Source: Certhia americana
Taxonomy: Eukaryota > Chordata > Aves > Passeriformes > Certhiidae
Length of the DNA: 64,000 nucleotides
Assembly: GCA_018697195.1 (NCBI GenBank)
Contig: CM031857.1
Location: 94,258,461 to 94,322,460 of the forward strand
Direction: 5' to 3'
The translations under genes and the position numbers were made by a program. This document shows positions 24,729 to 33,796 of this stretch, one piece after another. Position 1 is the first letter of the stretch. Each line of letters opens with the position of its first letter. A model generated the notes under the pieces. It saw only the letters and a list, made by a program, of their open reading frames with translations. It did not search any database and was not told the origin of the DNA.

Positions 24729-25358
24729 AATGGACAAGCAGAAAATAGTGATTTTGTAAAGTTAGAAGTAGAGGAGCAAAATAGGACCAACAGGCTTTTA
24801 AAAAATCAAATCAATCAAATCAAATCAATCTTGGGAGTGCAAGTCATTTACATGTTTGATGAAGACATGGGGATGTAGCACAGAATGGTTTAAAATGGGG
24901 GCAGAAGATATAATTCTTTTTGTATTTTAAATAAAATTATTATCAGCAACAAACTTTTGGTTGAAATTTTAAGTTATATTATGTCAGGACTTGTGATGTC
25001 CTTGCTATGTAAGTGTAGCTTTACAACTTGTTCTCAGCTTGTAAAATGCTAGTGAAGCCACATTTCCTAATATACCCTGATCAAAATATTTTTGCCTCTA
25101 TGATATTTGGGAAATTCTAAAGCAAGTTTATTTACAGAGTATTTAAAGATGCCTTCTGGAAGAAATATTAAAAAATTGCGTATTATACATCACATACTGC
25201 TGTCACTCCTTTAAACAACTACAGAGAATTTATATAAAATCACCAGAAGACTATACCTAATGCAAATGAGACAGTCTGTTTCTCCACCTCACACTCACTT
25301 TATGTTTGGAGAGGGTTCAGAGATAGACTGTGAAGTAGGATGGTCTGTGCTATAGACT

Positions 25359-25758
25359 TTAATCAATGTAAAGTTGTATTAAAACTTTTCTATATCTTCC
25401 TAAAGAAGCTTTGATATTCAATAATAGAAATCCTAATAGGAAAAGACTAGACCAGCCCACTGATCCAATAGAATAAGTTTTAGGATTCACCATCAGAAAG
25501 TCCATCCTGTAGAAAGAAGGGCACTGCTGAGGTAGATGTCCTGAAACAAAAAACACAACTCTTAAAAGTACACATACTTTGGTTCTGATCCACCTGGTTC
25601 AACAAGCTAAGAAGCTGTTTGGTTTCTTGTAAAGTCACCATTGATGCAAAATATTCTTTCATTAAATGCACTTCTGCACAGGGGATGAGATTTTTCTTAA
25701 GGCTTGTGAGATCACCACCCAGACTGAAACTTCTCCCCAAATGCTTTACATTGTTCAT
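25359..25758 (-). other. two consecutive minus-strand ORFs, exon-like (unproven)
   Basis: The minus strand has a 92-codon ORF (25758 to 25480) of balanced composition rather than the Phe/Ile/Lys bias of chance ORFs here. An acceptor-like TTTTTTGTTTCAG at about 25548-25560 precedes a second open frame of 65 codons (25556 to 25359). No strong donor is visible between them, and I recognise no family. It could be an old pseudogene, a lineage-specific exon or chance. It is reported because its composition stands out from its surroundings. Confidence 0.15.
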
Positions 25759-26296
25759 GTATTTGATGCTTAATCGTTATCCATGTTTGACACTTCTCCT
25801 AATTACTGACCTTTACAACACAGAATCTCTTCTGATATGGTCAGGTTGAACCATCTCCTAGCTGGAGAGTAAACACACTGTTATGTAATGGCCTAGAGCT
25901 TAATCTCCTTAAATCCAGTAAAAGCCTGTGGGTTCTGGAAGGAAAAGTTCATAAATTTGACAAAGACTTTAAGGTTTTATGTAAGAATCTATTTACCTCT
26001 GTGTGTAGCTGTTATAACATGAGAACTATTAAAAGTACTTGCATGGATGAAGCAAGACTCCTATTTTGCTGCCAAGAAAGATGGAAATATCAGTTCTAAA
26101 TATTAATGGTTTCTTATCCTTTTTTAGTATTTACTTTGTTTTAGTTCATAGTACAGTTCCAACCAGGAACAGATTGAAAACTACTCCATGTGTATTTTTG
26201 TTCTTTTTTTGCATTTTTAAAATGAGAATTTAATTTTCTAGACTTCAGCAGTTTCCCAACTCACCACAAAATCTTTCACTTCTTTCTTTTTCACAG

Positions 26297-26407
26297 GACG
26301 ATGACTGAGAAATGATGGGTGATAACTGCTTGGTGCTGGATAATCAGAACCAACCTACAGCTGAGCTGATCATGAATTTTGTGCAGCAGGAGAGGGCTAA
26401 TATTTAA
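26297..26407 (+). other. acceptor-like motif with a 30-residue ORF (unproven)
   Basis: A strong acceptor-like CTTCTTTCTTTTTCACAG ends at 26296. The following sequence holds a 30-residue ORF from ATG 26315 to TAA 26405-26407, preceded by an in-frame TGA at 26306. If real it would be a non-coding or terminal exon; no donor was identified. The family is unknown. Confidence 0.12.
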
Positions 26408-27232
26408 GGGAATTCCATGGTGATCTGTACTTAAAAAGAAATCACATTTTCAGAATATTGTGCTCAACGTGGATATGTTTCACAATGTATCACACTAAGC
26501 ACGGCCACATAGTATACTGCAGTTTTTAGCATGCTTTTGTGATGAAGGGAATATTATGTCAGTCACATAAATTTTTGGCATAGAAAATAACTCTTCCAGC
26601 TCAAGAGAAAGTTTCATTTGCTTGAATTTTTGTGATCAAACCAAAAGTTTCCTTAGCGGATGTATTTCAGATATTTAGTATAAAAGCATATTTTTATGTT
26701 TAAAGTCTGATCCAAAAAAAGAAAATCTGTGGGGTTTTTGGGGGTTTTTTTGTCTTACATTCTTAAATTCTTCAGGATCAGGGAGTTGTCTGGGCCATCT
26801 CAACAGCCCCTTATGTATTTGGTGATAGGTTTCCTGTTCTTACTGATAACTCTAGATCTTAACAAAACATCCATAGTATCTTTTAGTAAGAGAAACAGAG
26901 TCAGCCTTTGTTCTTTGTCTCCAGAGTATGATTAGAATTTTATGAGTGTTGTACTACTAAATCCTCAGACACTCTTTCTGATCTCTGAGGCCTTCCTAAC
27001 TGCCTTGCTCTGTCAGTCAGAGCAGGGTTTCCCAAGTCTTTACTTTTGAGAGCTCAGTTTTACAAAACTGCACTAAACAATCTGCCTGAAGCTTAGAAAT
27101 TGTAAGCGTGTTATTTGCATAATAATTTTTTTACTTTTTGTTGTCATTTTTGCAATTTACTTTTAATCCATCTGTGCTTGCACAAATTCAGTTCAGGATA
27201 CAAATGAAGATGAAACCCACAAATAATAAAAT

Positions 27233-27372
27233 GTTGCATCCCTTTTGGGAATGCTCTCTCCCCAAAACCCCTCCCCCAGAGACTGTAACCTGGCCTGAAT
27301 TACCTGCCCCTTTGAATCTGACCTATGGCCTTCGGGGTTTTGGGGAGAGAGCATTCCCAAAAGGGATACAAC
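27233..27372. mobile_element. 140-bp palindromic element with 39-bp inverted repeats, candidate non-autonomous DNA transposon
   Basis: The left arm 27233-27271 and right arm 27334-27372 are reverse complements at 38 of 39 positions. The arms begin GTTGYATCCC and run inward to CCCCAAAACCCC; the single difference is C versus T at arm position 5. The loop is 62 bp (27272-27333). The element is flanked on both sides by the identical 8-bp direct repeat AATAAAAT (27225-27232 and 27373-27380). Long terminal inverted repeats plus an 8-bp target-site duplication is the hallmark of hAT-type MITEs. The ends do not show the CAGGG-type terminus common in hAT elements, and the duplicated octamer is A/T-only, so chance matching at the flanks is possible. 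Two ORFs (27138-27377 + and 27193-27411 -) merely read through it. Confidence 0.65.
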
Positions 27373-27572
27373 AATAAAATACATAATACCCTTGACATTA
27401 TTCTGTGTCATTCCTCAGCAACAATAATTCATAGAATATACCAGATTTCATAATTCTTACACTGGTACTGTATTTATTAATAGCACAAAATGTATATGAA
27501 ACTATCTGTGTCCAATGAGACCTACTGAAATTTACATAGTTAATAATTTTAACAAATGTCGTTATGTATAAA
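27373..27572. other. AT-rich spacer
   Basis: About 200 bp between the palindromic element and the LTR fragment, with no recognised feature beyond the right copy of the 8-bp flanking repeat. Confidence 0.5.
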
Positions 27573-27735
27573 TGTAATGGGTACCTTGCCTAAGTACCAA
27601 ACTCCACCCAGCTGCTCTCTCATTCCCACTCCCCAACAAGACAGAGGGAGAAAATAAGATCCCACTACCCAACAAGACAGAGGGAGAAAATAAGATTAAA
27701 AACTTCATGGGTCAAGATAAAGATGCAGAAATCAG
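27573..27735 (-). mobile_element. avian ERV LTR fragment, antisense
   Basis: It matches the 3' end of the LTR family at 24111-24728 in antisense. Landmarks are a TGTAATGGG... start, CAGCTGCTCTCTCATTCCC, GACAGAGGGAGAAAATAAGA and CATGGGTCAAGATAAAGATG. Similarity stops at about 27735, just before CR1 sequence begins. It contains a 36-bp tandem duplication. Confidence 0.7.
27625..27696. repeat. 36-bp tandem duplication
   Basis: 27625-27660 and 27661-27696 are adjacent copies that differ only at one position (CCCACTCCCC versus CCCACTACCC). The near identity indicates a duplication younger than the LTR itself. Confidence 0.95.
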
Positions 27736-27769
27736 CCATGAAATATGGTCATGGGTAAAAAAGACCCAT

Positions 27770-28740
27770 CTTGGGAAAAAGCTGAGTGGAGTTGTTGTGC
27801 AGAAGTTGTGTGGTGCTCCTCAGGGCTGGGCATTGGGATCAGCACTGTTTAACATCATTGTCAGCAATATGGACAGTGGTATTGAGTGCACCTTCAGCAC
27901 TGGTTTATTTTTAAACTTCTATGGTTTATTGAAGATTGTCTGGCGAGGTTGACACTGTGGAAGAAGGGTTGGTATCCACAGGGACCTGGACAGGATTGAG
28001 AGGTGAGCTTGTATGGACCTTGCAAAGTTCAAAAAGGCCAAGTGCAAGATTCTGCACATGGGTTTGCACAATTCAAGCACAAACACAGGCTGGGCAGAGA
28101 ATTAATTGAAAGCAGCTCTGAAGAGAAAAACTTGGGGGTGTTGGTTAACAAGAAGATCAACATGACATGGAAACATGCACTTGCAGCTTAGAATGCCAAC
28201 TGTATTCATAGCTGCTTCAAAAGCAGCACATCAGGAGATTAAAGGCAGTAATTCTGTCCCTCTACTTCAGCTTTGGGAAAGATGTGAACCTGTTGGAGCA
28301 AGTTCAGAGGAGGGACCATCTGAAAGATGATCAGAGATCTGGACAACCTCTATCTGAAGACAGTTGAGAGAGTTAGGTTGTTCAGCCTGGAGAAGAGAAG
28401 GCTCTGGAGAGGCCTTAAAGCACCTTCCAGCGACTAAAGGGGGCTACATGAACTGGAGAGGGATTTTTACAACGACATGTATGGGTTAATGGCTTTAAAC
28501 TGACAGAGGGCAGGTTTAAACCAGCTATTAGGAAGAAAGTCATAACTGTGAGGGATATGAGACACTAGAACAGGCTGCGCAGAGGAGTTGTAAATGTCCC
28601 ATCCCTGGAAGTGTTCAAGGCCAGGTTGGATGGGGCTTTGAGCAGCCTGATCTATTAGAAGATATCCCTGCCACAGGCAGGGGGTTTAGAATTATATGAT
28701 CTTCAGGATCCCTTCTAACCCAAACCATTCTGTGTTTCTA
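27770..28740 (+). mobile_element. CR1 LINE, 5'-truncated: RT C-terminal half, ORF2 end and 3' UTR
   Basis: About 970 bp of CR1 in sense orientation. The RT motif region reads GAPQGWALGSALFNIIVSNMD-like around 27809-27870 (family PQGSVLGPILFNIF.NDLD). Then come the KFKKAKCKILHMG-like block (about 28025-28065), the KNLGVLVNKKINMTWKHALA block (28120-28187), a VQRR-type block near 28300, the LFSLEKRRLW-type block near 28380-28405, and the 3' end with GTTCAAGGCCAGGTTGGATG and a terminal CCATTCTGTGTTTCTA. The catalytic FADD box expected near 27905 is absent and frameshifts abound, so the copy is dead. The 5' truncation is typical of CR1 insertion, and the 3' end looks complete. Confidence 0.9.
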
Positions 28741-30289
28741 AGAGTCTATGTACTGAGCATCTCATATTACTCACAGACATCTCTGTTGATCTCTTCTATT
28801 TAGTCAGGTGATGAGTAAGTCTGTTATTAACAGTTCCAGTAGATACAGTGGCTGATATGTATGCTTTACCTTGTATGACTATTTTAGAATGAAATGGATA
28901 ATCATCCAGGGGTATTCAATTGTTTATATTGATTAAAATCAGGACATCAGTCTTAGTCACTGGGTAGAGTGCAAATCATAAGTTCAATTTTCCTGGATTG
29001 TTCCCATGTTTATTCCTTTTTGATTTATCCTATTAAAAGCAAATCAAAACCAAGACAAAAGCCAAAAAAAAAAAAAAAAAAACACAACCAAAAAAAAAAA
29101 CCCAAACCTTTATTGAGTCAGGCCTAGAGTAATATCTTTAAATATTGCCTTTGAAAACAATTGCTCTCAGAAGTTGTGCAGTGCCAAAAGAGGCAAAAAC
29201 TCTGCCTATCTACTTCTGTTACTTGTCTGAAAAGAGAGAAGAAAGAAAATAATTATCATCAGAAGCATTGAGATCTCAGCTGGTGATCTGGAGCAATAAA
29301 AAACACATTATACTTAAGCAGGAGACAGAAACCTTTCATTCAATAGTCTCAAAGTTATATGTTAAGAATTTTGAACTTTCTTTTTCTCTGGTTTAATTGA
29401 AGACAAAATATTAACAGATAAGTCCATGAAATAAGATGTGGTGTTTTTATTCCTTAACCAACAGGCATTTGTTGCTGAAAAACTACTACACAGCAAAGTT
29501 CCTGATCAACCCTGACACTGCAATGCCCTCCACTGTGAACAAATAAATGGTATGTGTGGAAGATAATTAGATAGTGGCTTGGAAATAATATTATATCATC
29601 ATAGCAGAGAGTCACAGGTCACGCCCATACTGTGCAACAGAGGGAAGTGCAGACTTCCTTAACTGGCCCTGACTGATTCAGCTCTGCAGCAAGCAGCAGG
29701 AGAGTTAAACCCAAGCTGTATTCTGTTTGGGCTGATTAATCATGCTAACAGGGATATAGTGTTACTGGGACTGAATCATAAAAACATGCTGGGTATTATG
29801 CTGTACCATGGAGAAATTGATTGCTTGAGACAATGAGAATGAATATCTCTATCAAAATATCATATTCTGCAGCACAGTCTTTGCAAGTTTCAAAGGAGAC
29901 TTTTTCCAGGATTTGTTTTATTGCAATAAAATATATTTGGGTTGGTTCTTTCTTTTTCAGGAGGAATTATATGGTGTTCTTATTAAAATAAATTAAGGGA
30001 TCTCTTAACTAGAAGTTAATTTTGGAATAATCCAAACATGGTTTCTTCACATTTTAGTGTTTCTTGTGATAATGTGATTTCAATTTGCTTTGAATAAAGT
30101 GTCTTCTGATGTTGTCATAAAACCTCTTAGATTTCATGGCTTTAATATGTCACAGTTTTCAAAAACAAGTGAGTTTTATTTCCTGTAGGTATACAATCAT
30201 CAAATCTTTGGAAAGGTTGGAAAAGTAAGACTATGGAGTGCAACCTTTCACTGAGCATCATATTGTCCAGTAAGCCATAATTCTAAGTG
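28741..30289. other. AT-rich DNA, nothing recognised apart from an A-rich tract
   Basis: No exon or named repeat was recognised. The 29600-29720 part is richer in GC and unassigned. Confidence 0.5.
29041..29108 (+). repeat. A-rich tract
   Basis: Poly-A runs of about 19 and 10 residues joined by CACAACC and ended by CCCAAACC. It follows no recognised element that would supply a poly-A tail. Confidence 0.85.
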
Positions 30290-31215
30290 CCGTGTTCAGT
30301 TGTATCTTGAATACTTCTAGAAAAGGTGAACACTTTCCATTACAAAGTTTAACCACATTTTCAGTGAAAAAAAATTTTTTCCTAATATCTAACCAAAGCC
30401 TACTCTGGTACATTTCCTCTCATGCTGTCAATTGTTAATGGAAGAAGAGACCGCCATGCAGTTCATTTCTTCATCTTTGCAGGTAGTTGCGGACAGTCAT
30501 ACAGTCTCCCCCGAGCCTGCTTTTCTCCAGGCTAAATAACTCCAGAGACCTCAGCTGCTCTTCATAAGACTTACTCTCTGGAGACTTCTTATTTTATTGT
30601 TCTTCTTTCAACACAATCCAGAGCTTCAATATCTTTCTTGCAGTGAGGGACCCAAAACCAGTACAAAGTATTTGAAGTATGACCTCACCAAATACGTGGG
30701 GATTATCACTGCCCTTGTCTGCTGGTTACATGATTGCTCATACAAGGCAGGATGCCACTGGCCTTCTTGGCCACCTGAGTACACTCTGGCTCATGTTCAG
30801 CTGTTCATGGTCAGCTGGTGGTGGACCAGGTCCTTTTCTGCTGGGAAACTTTCCAGCCACTTTGCACCCAGCCTGTAGATGTGCATGGAGTTGTTAGGAC
30901 CCAAGTGCAGGACCTGGCACTTGGCCTTGTGGAACCTCATGCCATTGGTCTCTGCCCATTGACCCAGCGTGTCTAGAAACCTCTGCAGAACCTTCCTGCC
31001 TTCCACAAGTTGACACTCCCACCCAACTTGATATTGTGTGCAAAATTACTGTGGATGTTTTCTATCCTCTCACTCAGTAAGTTGATAAAGATATTTAATG
31101 GGACTGGCCACATACTGGGTCCCGGGGAACACATTTGTGATCAACCACTAACTGGGTTTAACTCCATTCACCACAACTCTTTGGGTGAAGTTCCCACTTT
31201 TCCCAAGAATACTGT
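30290..31215 (-). mobile_element. CR1 LINE, minus strand: RT C-terminal half to 3' region
   Basis: On the minus strand, starting near 31215, the sequence reads through the PG..LFNIF-type RT segment into a 70-codon open part (31006 to 30797). There QRFLDTLGQWAETNGMRFHK and CQVLHLGPNNSMHIYRLG match CR1 blocks (family DLDRLEQWAEANGMRFNKAKC, VLHLGHNNPMQRYRLG). The catalytic motif at about 31045-31060 reads FAHN instead of FADD, so the RT core is dead. Toward lower coordinates follow the VQRR, FSLEKRR and NIRKHFF-type blocks in broken frames (family terms), ending near 30290 before the usual 3' microsatellite. The fragment at 33652-33796 may be an upstream piece of the same insertion. Confidence 0.88.
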
Positions 31216-32065
31216 TATTTGAAGATTATGAAGAGGAAAAGACGATCATTTTCTATCTTGTCAAGACAAGTCTATGTATGTAAAGGTTTCAAAAAAGCTC
31301 CATACTAAATTCCTGAGTCACGGCAGAACAGTTTTACAGCAATTCAAACACTGATTATCATATATTATCAATCCCTTTAGCTCCCCCTTTCTTGACAATA
31401 TTTTGGAAATAGGATTGAACAGACAGGCAGGTGTCTTGTGCAGTCATGTGTCCTAAGCAGAGTTATTTAACAGTGATAATGAAAGGAAAAGGTGAGCTAT
31501 TCTAAGCTTGCACAATATTACTGCTTATACAAATCCAGATGTGTGCAAAGCACACTGAATTTTCCTTGTGCCATAATATTTGTTTCTGTTTCTTAAGCAG
31601 AATAAAAATGATTCATATTTTATAGGCTTACAAATGTGAAACTTTCATCAAGTACATTCAGTAAGTTGCAAATAAATCAGGAACATATTTTAAAAATGTA
31701 TGAACAGTTGCCTGCTTTCATATATAAATTCACTTTAAAAAATCTGCATATGTCAATATAGTAACAGAATTAAAACTGTATATCTAACCTACAGTCCTCC
31801 TAACTTTTTCGTAAATCCTCTTCATTGTCAGAAAAACAAACCTTTAGGTGAAAAATTATGATAATGGAGTCTTCTTTCTATAGTAACATTTTTTTTTTCA
31901 CTCTGACAGTAGCCACAAAGTGACATACAAGGTCTGAAAATACCACCTACATCAATATTTAATGAACTGTGATTGCTGACTTCTTTTTCTTGGTGTGCAG
32001 CAAAAAGAAATGTTTCCATTGTAATTTTCAACCTGTATCCACGTTTATTAAAACAGCAGAACATC
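31216..32065. other. AT-rich DNA, nothing recognised
   Basis: No exon or named repeat was seen between the CR1 piece and the minisatellite. Confidence 0.5.
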
Positions 32066-32217
32066 AGGGAGGGGAATTTCAGGGAAGGGAAGGGACGTTC
32101 AGGGAAGTTCAGGGAAGTTCAGGGAAGTTCAGGGAAGGGAAGTTCAGGGAAGGGAAGTTCAGAGAAGTTCAGGGAAGTTCAGGGAAGTTCAGGGAAGGGA
32201 AGTTCAGGGAAGGGAAG
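32066..32217 (+). repeat. minisatellite with higher-order 60-bp period (AAABB)
   Basis: The array is built of two unit types: A, AGGGAAGTTC (10 bp), and B, AGGGAAGGGAAGTTC (15 bp). After variant units at 32066-32100, they are arranged A-A-A-B-B from 32101 to 32160, and the same order repeats from 32161 with one change (AGAGAAGTTC) until the sequence runs into unknown bases at 32218. The purine-rich strand contains only TTC as pyrimidines. ORFs reading REGKFREVQG-like repeats across it are artefacts of the unit length. Confidence 0.95.
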
Positions 32218-32317
32218 NNNNNNNNNNNNNNNNNNNNNNNNNNNNNNNNNNNNNNNNNNNNNNNNNNNNNNNNNNNNNNNNNNNNNNNNNNNNNNNNNNN
32301 NNNNNNNNNNNNNNNNN
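32218..32317. other. assembly gap of 100 N
   Basis: Exactly 100 unknown bases, a conventional placeholder size, beginning inside the minisatellite. The true length is unknown; the array may be much longer. Confidence 0.98.
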
Positions 32318-33074
32318 TAATCAGAAATCCATTTTACGAATAAAGCTGTTGCCAGTTCCATGTTTGTGTGTTCTTAGGTTCAGTTTTCTAGTTCTGTTTT
32401 GCATTCACAATTCTTATTCACAAAGCCTAGCTAAAATCTTCCTTGTTATGGAGATAGTTTTCATGTGTGCAAGTGATTGTTGTCGGCATCAAAGAGAGCT
32501 ACACTGTCATCAAAGGGAGTAAAGACTGTGTTTAGGGTCATTTATTCTTTTTGTACATGGCAAATTTCTACATCCTTTGCCCTAGCTTAAGAGCACTCAG
32601 TAGAGGGATAGGTATATTGTATAACCACATTGTAATTATGTGTATATATGTATAATATTAAACCACATTGTAATCCTGTGATGGCTTGAGTAAAGGGCTT
32701 ATCCACAGTGTATGATGAGACTGGTGTTCTATGTATTGCTGAAATGTAGTACTGAAATTAACAGTATTTTTGTCAACTATGCAAAATCATTATGAGATTT
32801 TACCCCATACTATCCCTAAAATCAAAATAAAAATCTATTGTTTTGAAAGAAATTTAATGAAGTGGAAAATTGGACAGGTTGCAGAACTAAAATGGTTGTA
32901 TTTTTTTTCTATGCAGCCAAGATGACTCTTCATTACTTGCTTTGTTCTTTGCAGAAAAGGACCTGGAATCCCAATGGACAAGTTGTATATGAATCTGCAG
33001 TGTAGCTTTGTAGGGGAGAAACTCTGCCTGAGCATGACAAGATGAACCAATTAGAGTAATGCCATCAGGTTCAG
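32318..33074. other. AT-rich DNA, nothing recognised
   Basis: The right edge of the gap is ordinary sequence with no minisatellite unit, so the array ends within the gap. Two copies of AACCACATTGTAAT (about 32619-32670) are a small local duplication. Confidence 0.5.
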
Positions 33075-33600
33075 GGTGGTGATTTCTCCCCTCTATTAGG
33101 CACTTGGGAGAGTAGTTTTAGGCTCCCCAGTACAAGAAGGATATTGATGTACTGGAGTAAATCCAGCCAAGGATCAACTGGATGTTCAGGGGCTGGAATA
33201 CGTGATGTGTGAGAAGAAGCTGAGAGCTGGGTCTAAGGTAACAGGAGATATAGCTGTGCTTCAGCTACTCAGTGGTAAAACACAGGGGGGAATGACTTGC
33301 AGGTGCAGAGTCCTCCTGGAGTGGCACAGTGATAAGACAAGGGGCAATGGACACACAGGATGCCATATAGGAAATTTCAATTATATCTGGAGGTGATTTT
33401 TCCATGAGGGTGGTCTAGCACCACGACAGGCTGCTGAAGAAATTGTGGAACCTCCATCCTTGAAGATGCTCATAATTCAGCTAATCAGAGCTGCGAGCAG
33501 CCTGATCTATGCTGGCCCTTCTCTGAGCAGGTGGATGGACCAGCTGCTCTCCACATGACCACTTCAGTCTACCATATTCTAAAATTATATGGTTATAAAA
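33075..33600 (+). mobile_element. CR1 LINE 3' end, sense, old subfamily
   Basis: It matches the last part of CR1 ORF2 and the 3' UTR in sense. Landmarks are AGTTTTAGGCTCCCCAGTAC (family FWAPQ), CAAGAAGGATATTGATGTAC (KKDIDVLE), GTGATAAGACAAGGGGCAAT (SDRTRGN), CATGAGGGTGGTC, GTGGAACCTCCATCC, and GAGCAGGTGGATGGACCAGC. It is heavily mutated and 5'-truncated, and it ends in a degraded TTCTAAAATTATATGG tail. A closely similar 3' segment lies at 43318-43612. Confidence 0.85.
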
Positions 33601-33651
33601 TTATGTGAAAACTCCCAGGTTTGAAAAGTTATCTACTGCTAGTATTTCTGT

Positions 33652-33796
33652 GACACGTCATCTATCAAACCAGTAATTTCCTTACAGAATTTTTTCAAAT
33701 TGGTCAAGCATGACTCCCCCTTAATGAAATCATGCTGACTATCCTTGACGATTTTGTTTCATTCATATGCCTGGAAATGGCTTCATGAAATGTTGC
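33652..33796 (-). mobile_element. CR1 LINE, minus-strand RT fragment
   Basis: The minus strand, read from 33796, has an open stretch with KIVKDSQHDFIKGESCLTNL followed by KKFCKEITGLIDD. This matches the CR1 RT segment VIRSSQHGFTKGKSCLTNLI...YDEITGLVDEG. Only about 145 bp is recognisable. Its position in the protein is just upstream of where the minus-strand CR1 at 30290-31215 begins. Confidence 0.85.

Larger units (their letters stand above)
24729..27232. other. AT-rich DNA with two exon-like candidates
   Basis: No confirmed gene. It contains a minus-strand candidate (25359-25758) and a splice-acceptor-like candidate (26297-26407), both listed separately. A short AATCA repeat lies at about 24802-24829, across the LTR flank. 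Confidence 0.5.

Noticed and set aside
27138..27411. Two opposing ORFs of 79 and 72 codons
   Set aside because: They pass through the palindromic element on opposite strands. The mirror-like peptides reflect the inverted arms.
32066..32217. Regular short repeats considered as a CRISPR array
   Set aside because: Units are contiguous without unique spacers, and the genome is a vertebrate one.
31969..32361. ORFs with REGKFREVQG-like repeats extending across unknown bases
   Set aside because: They read through a minisatellite and a 100-N gap. The periodic peptide comes only from the 10- and 15-bp units.
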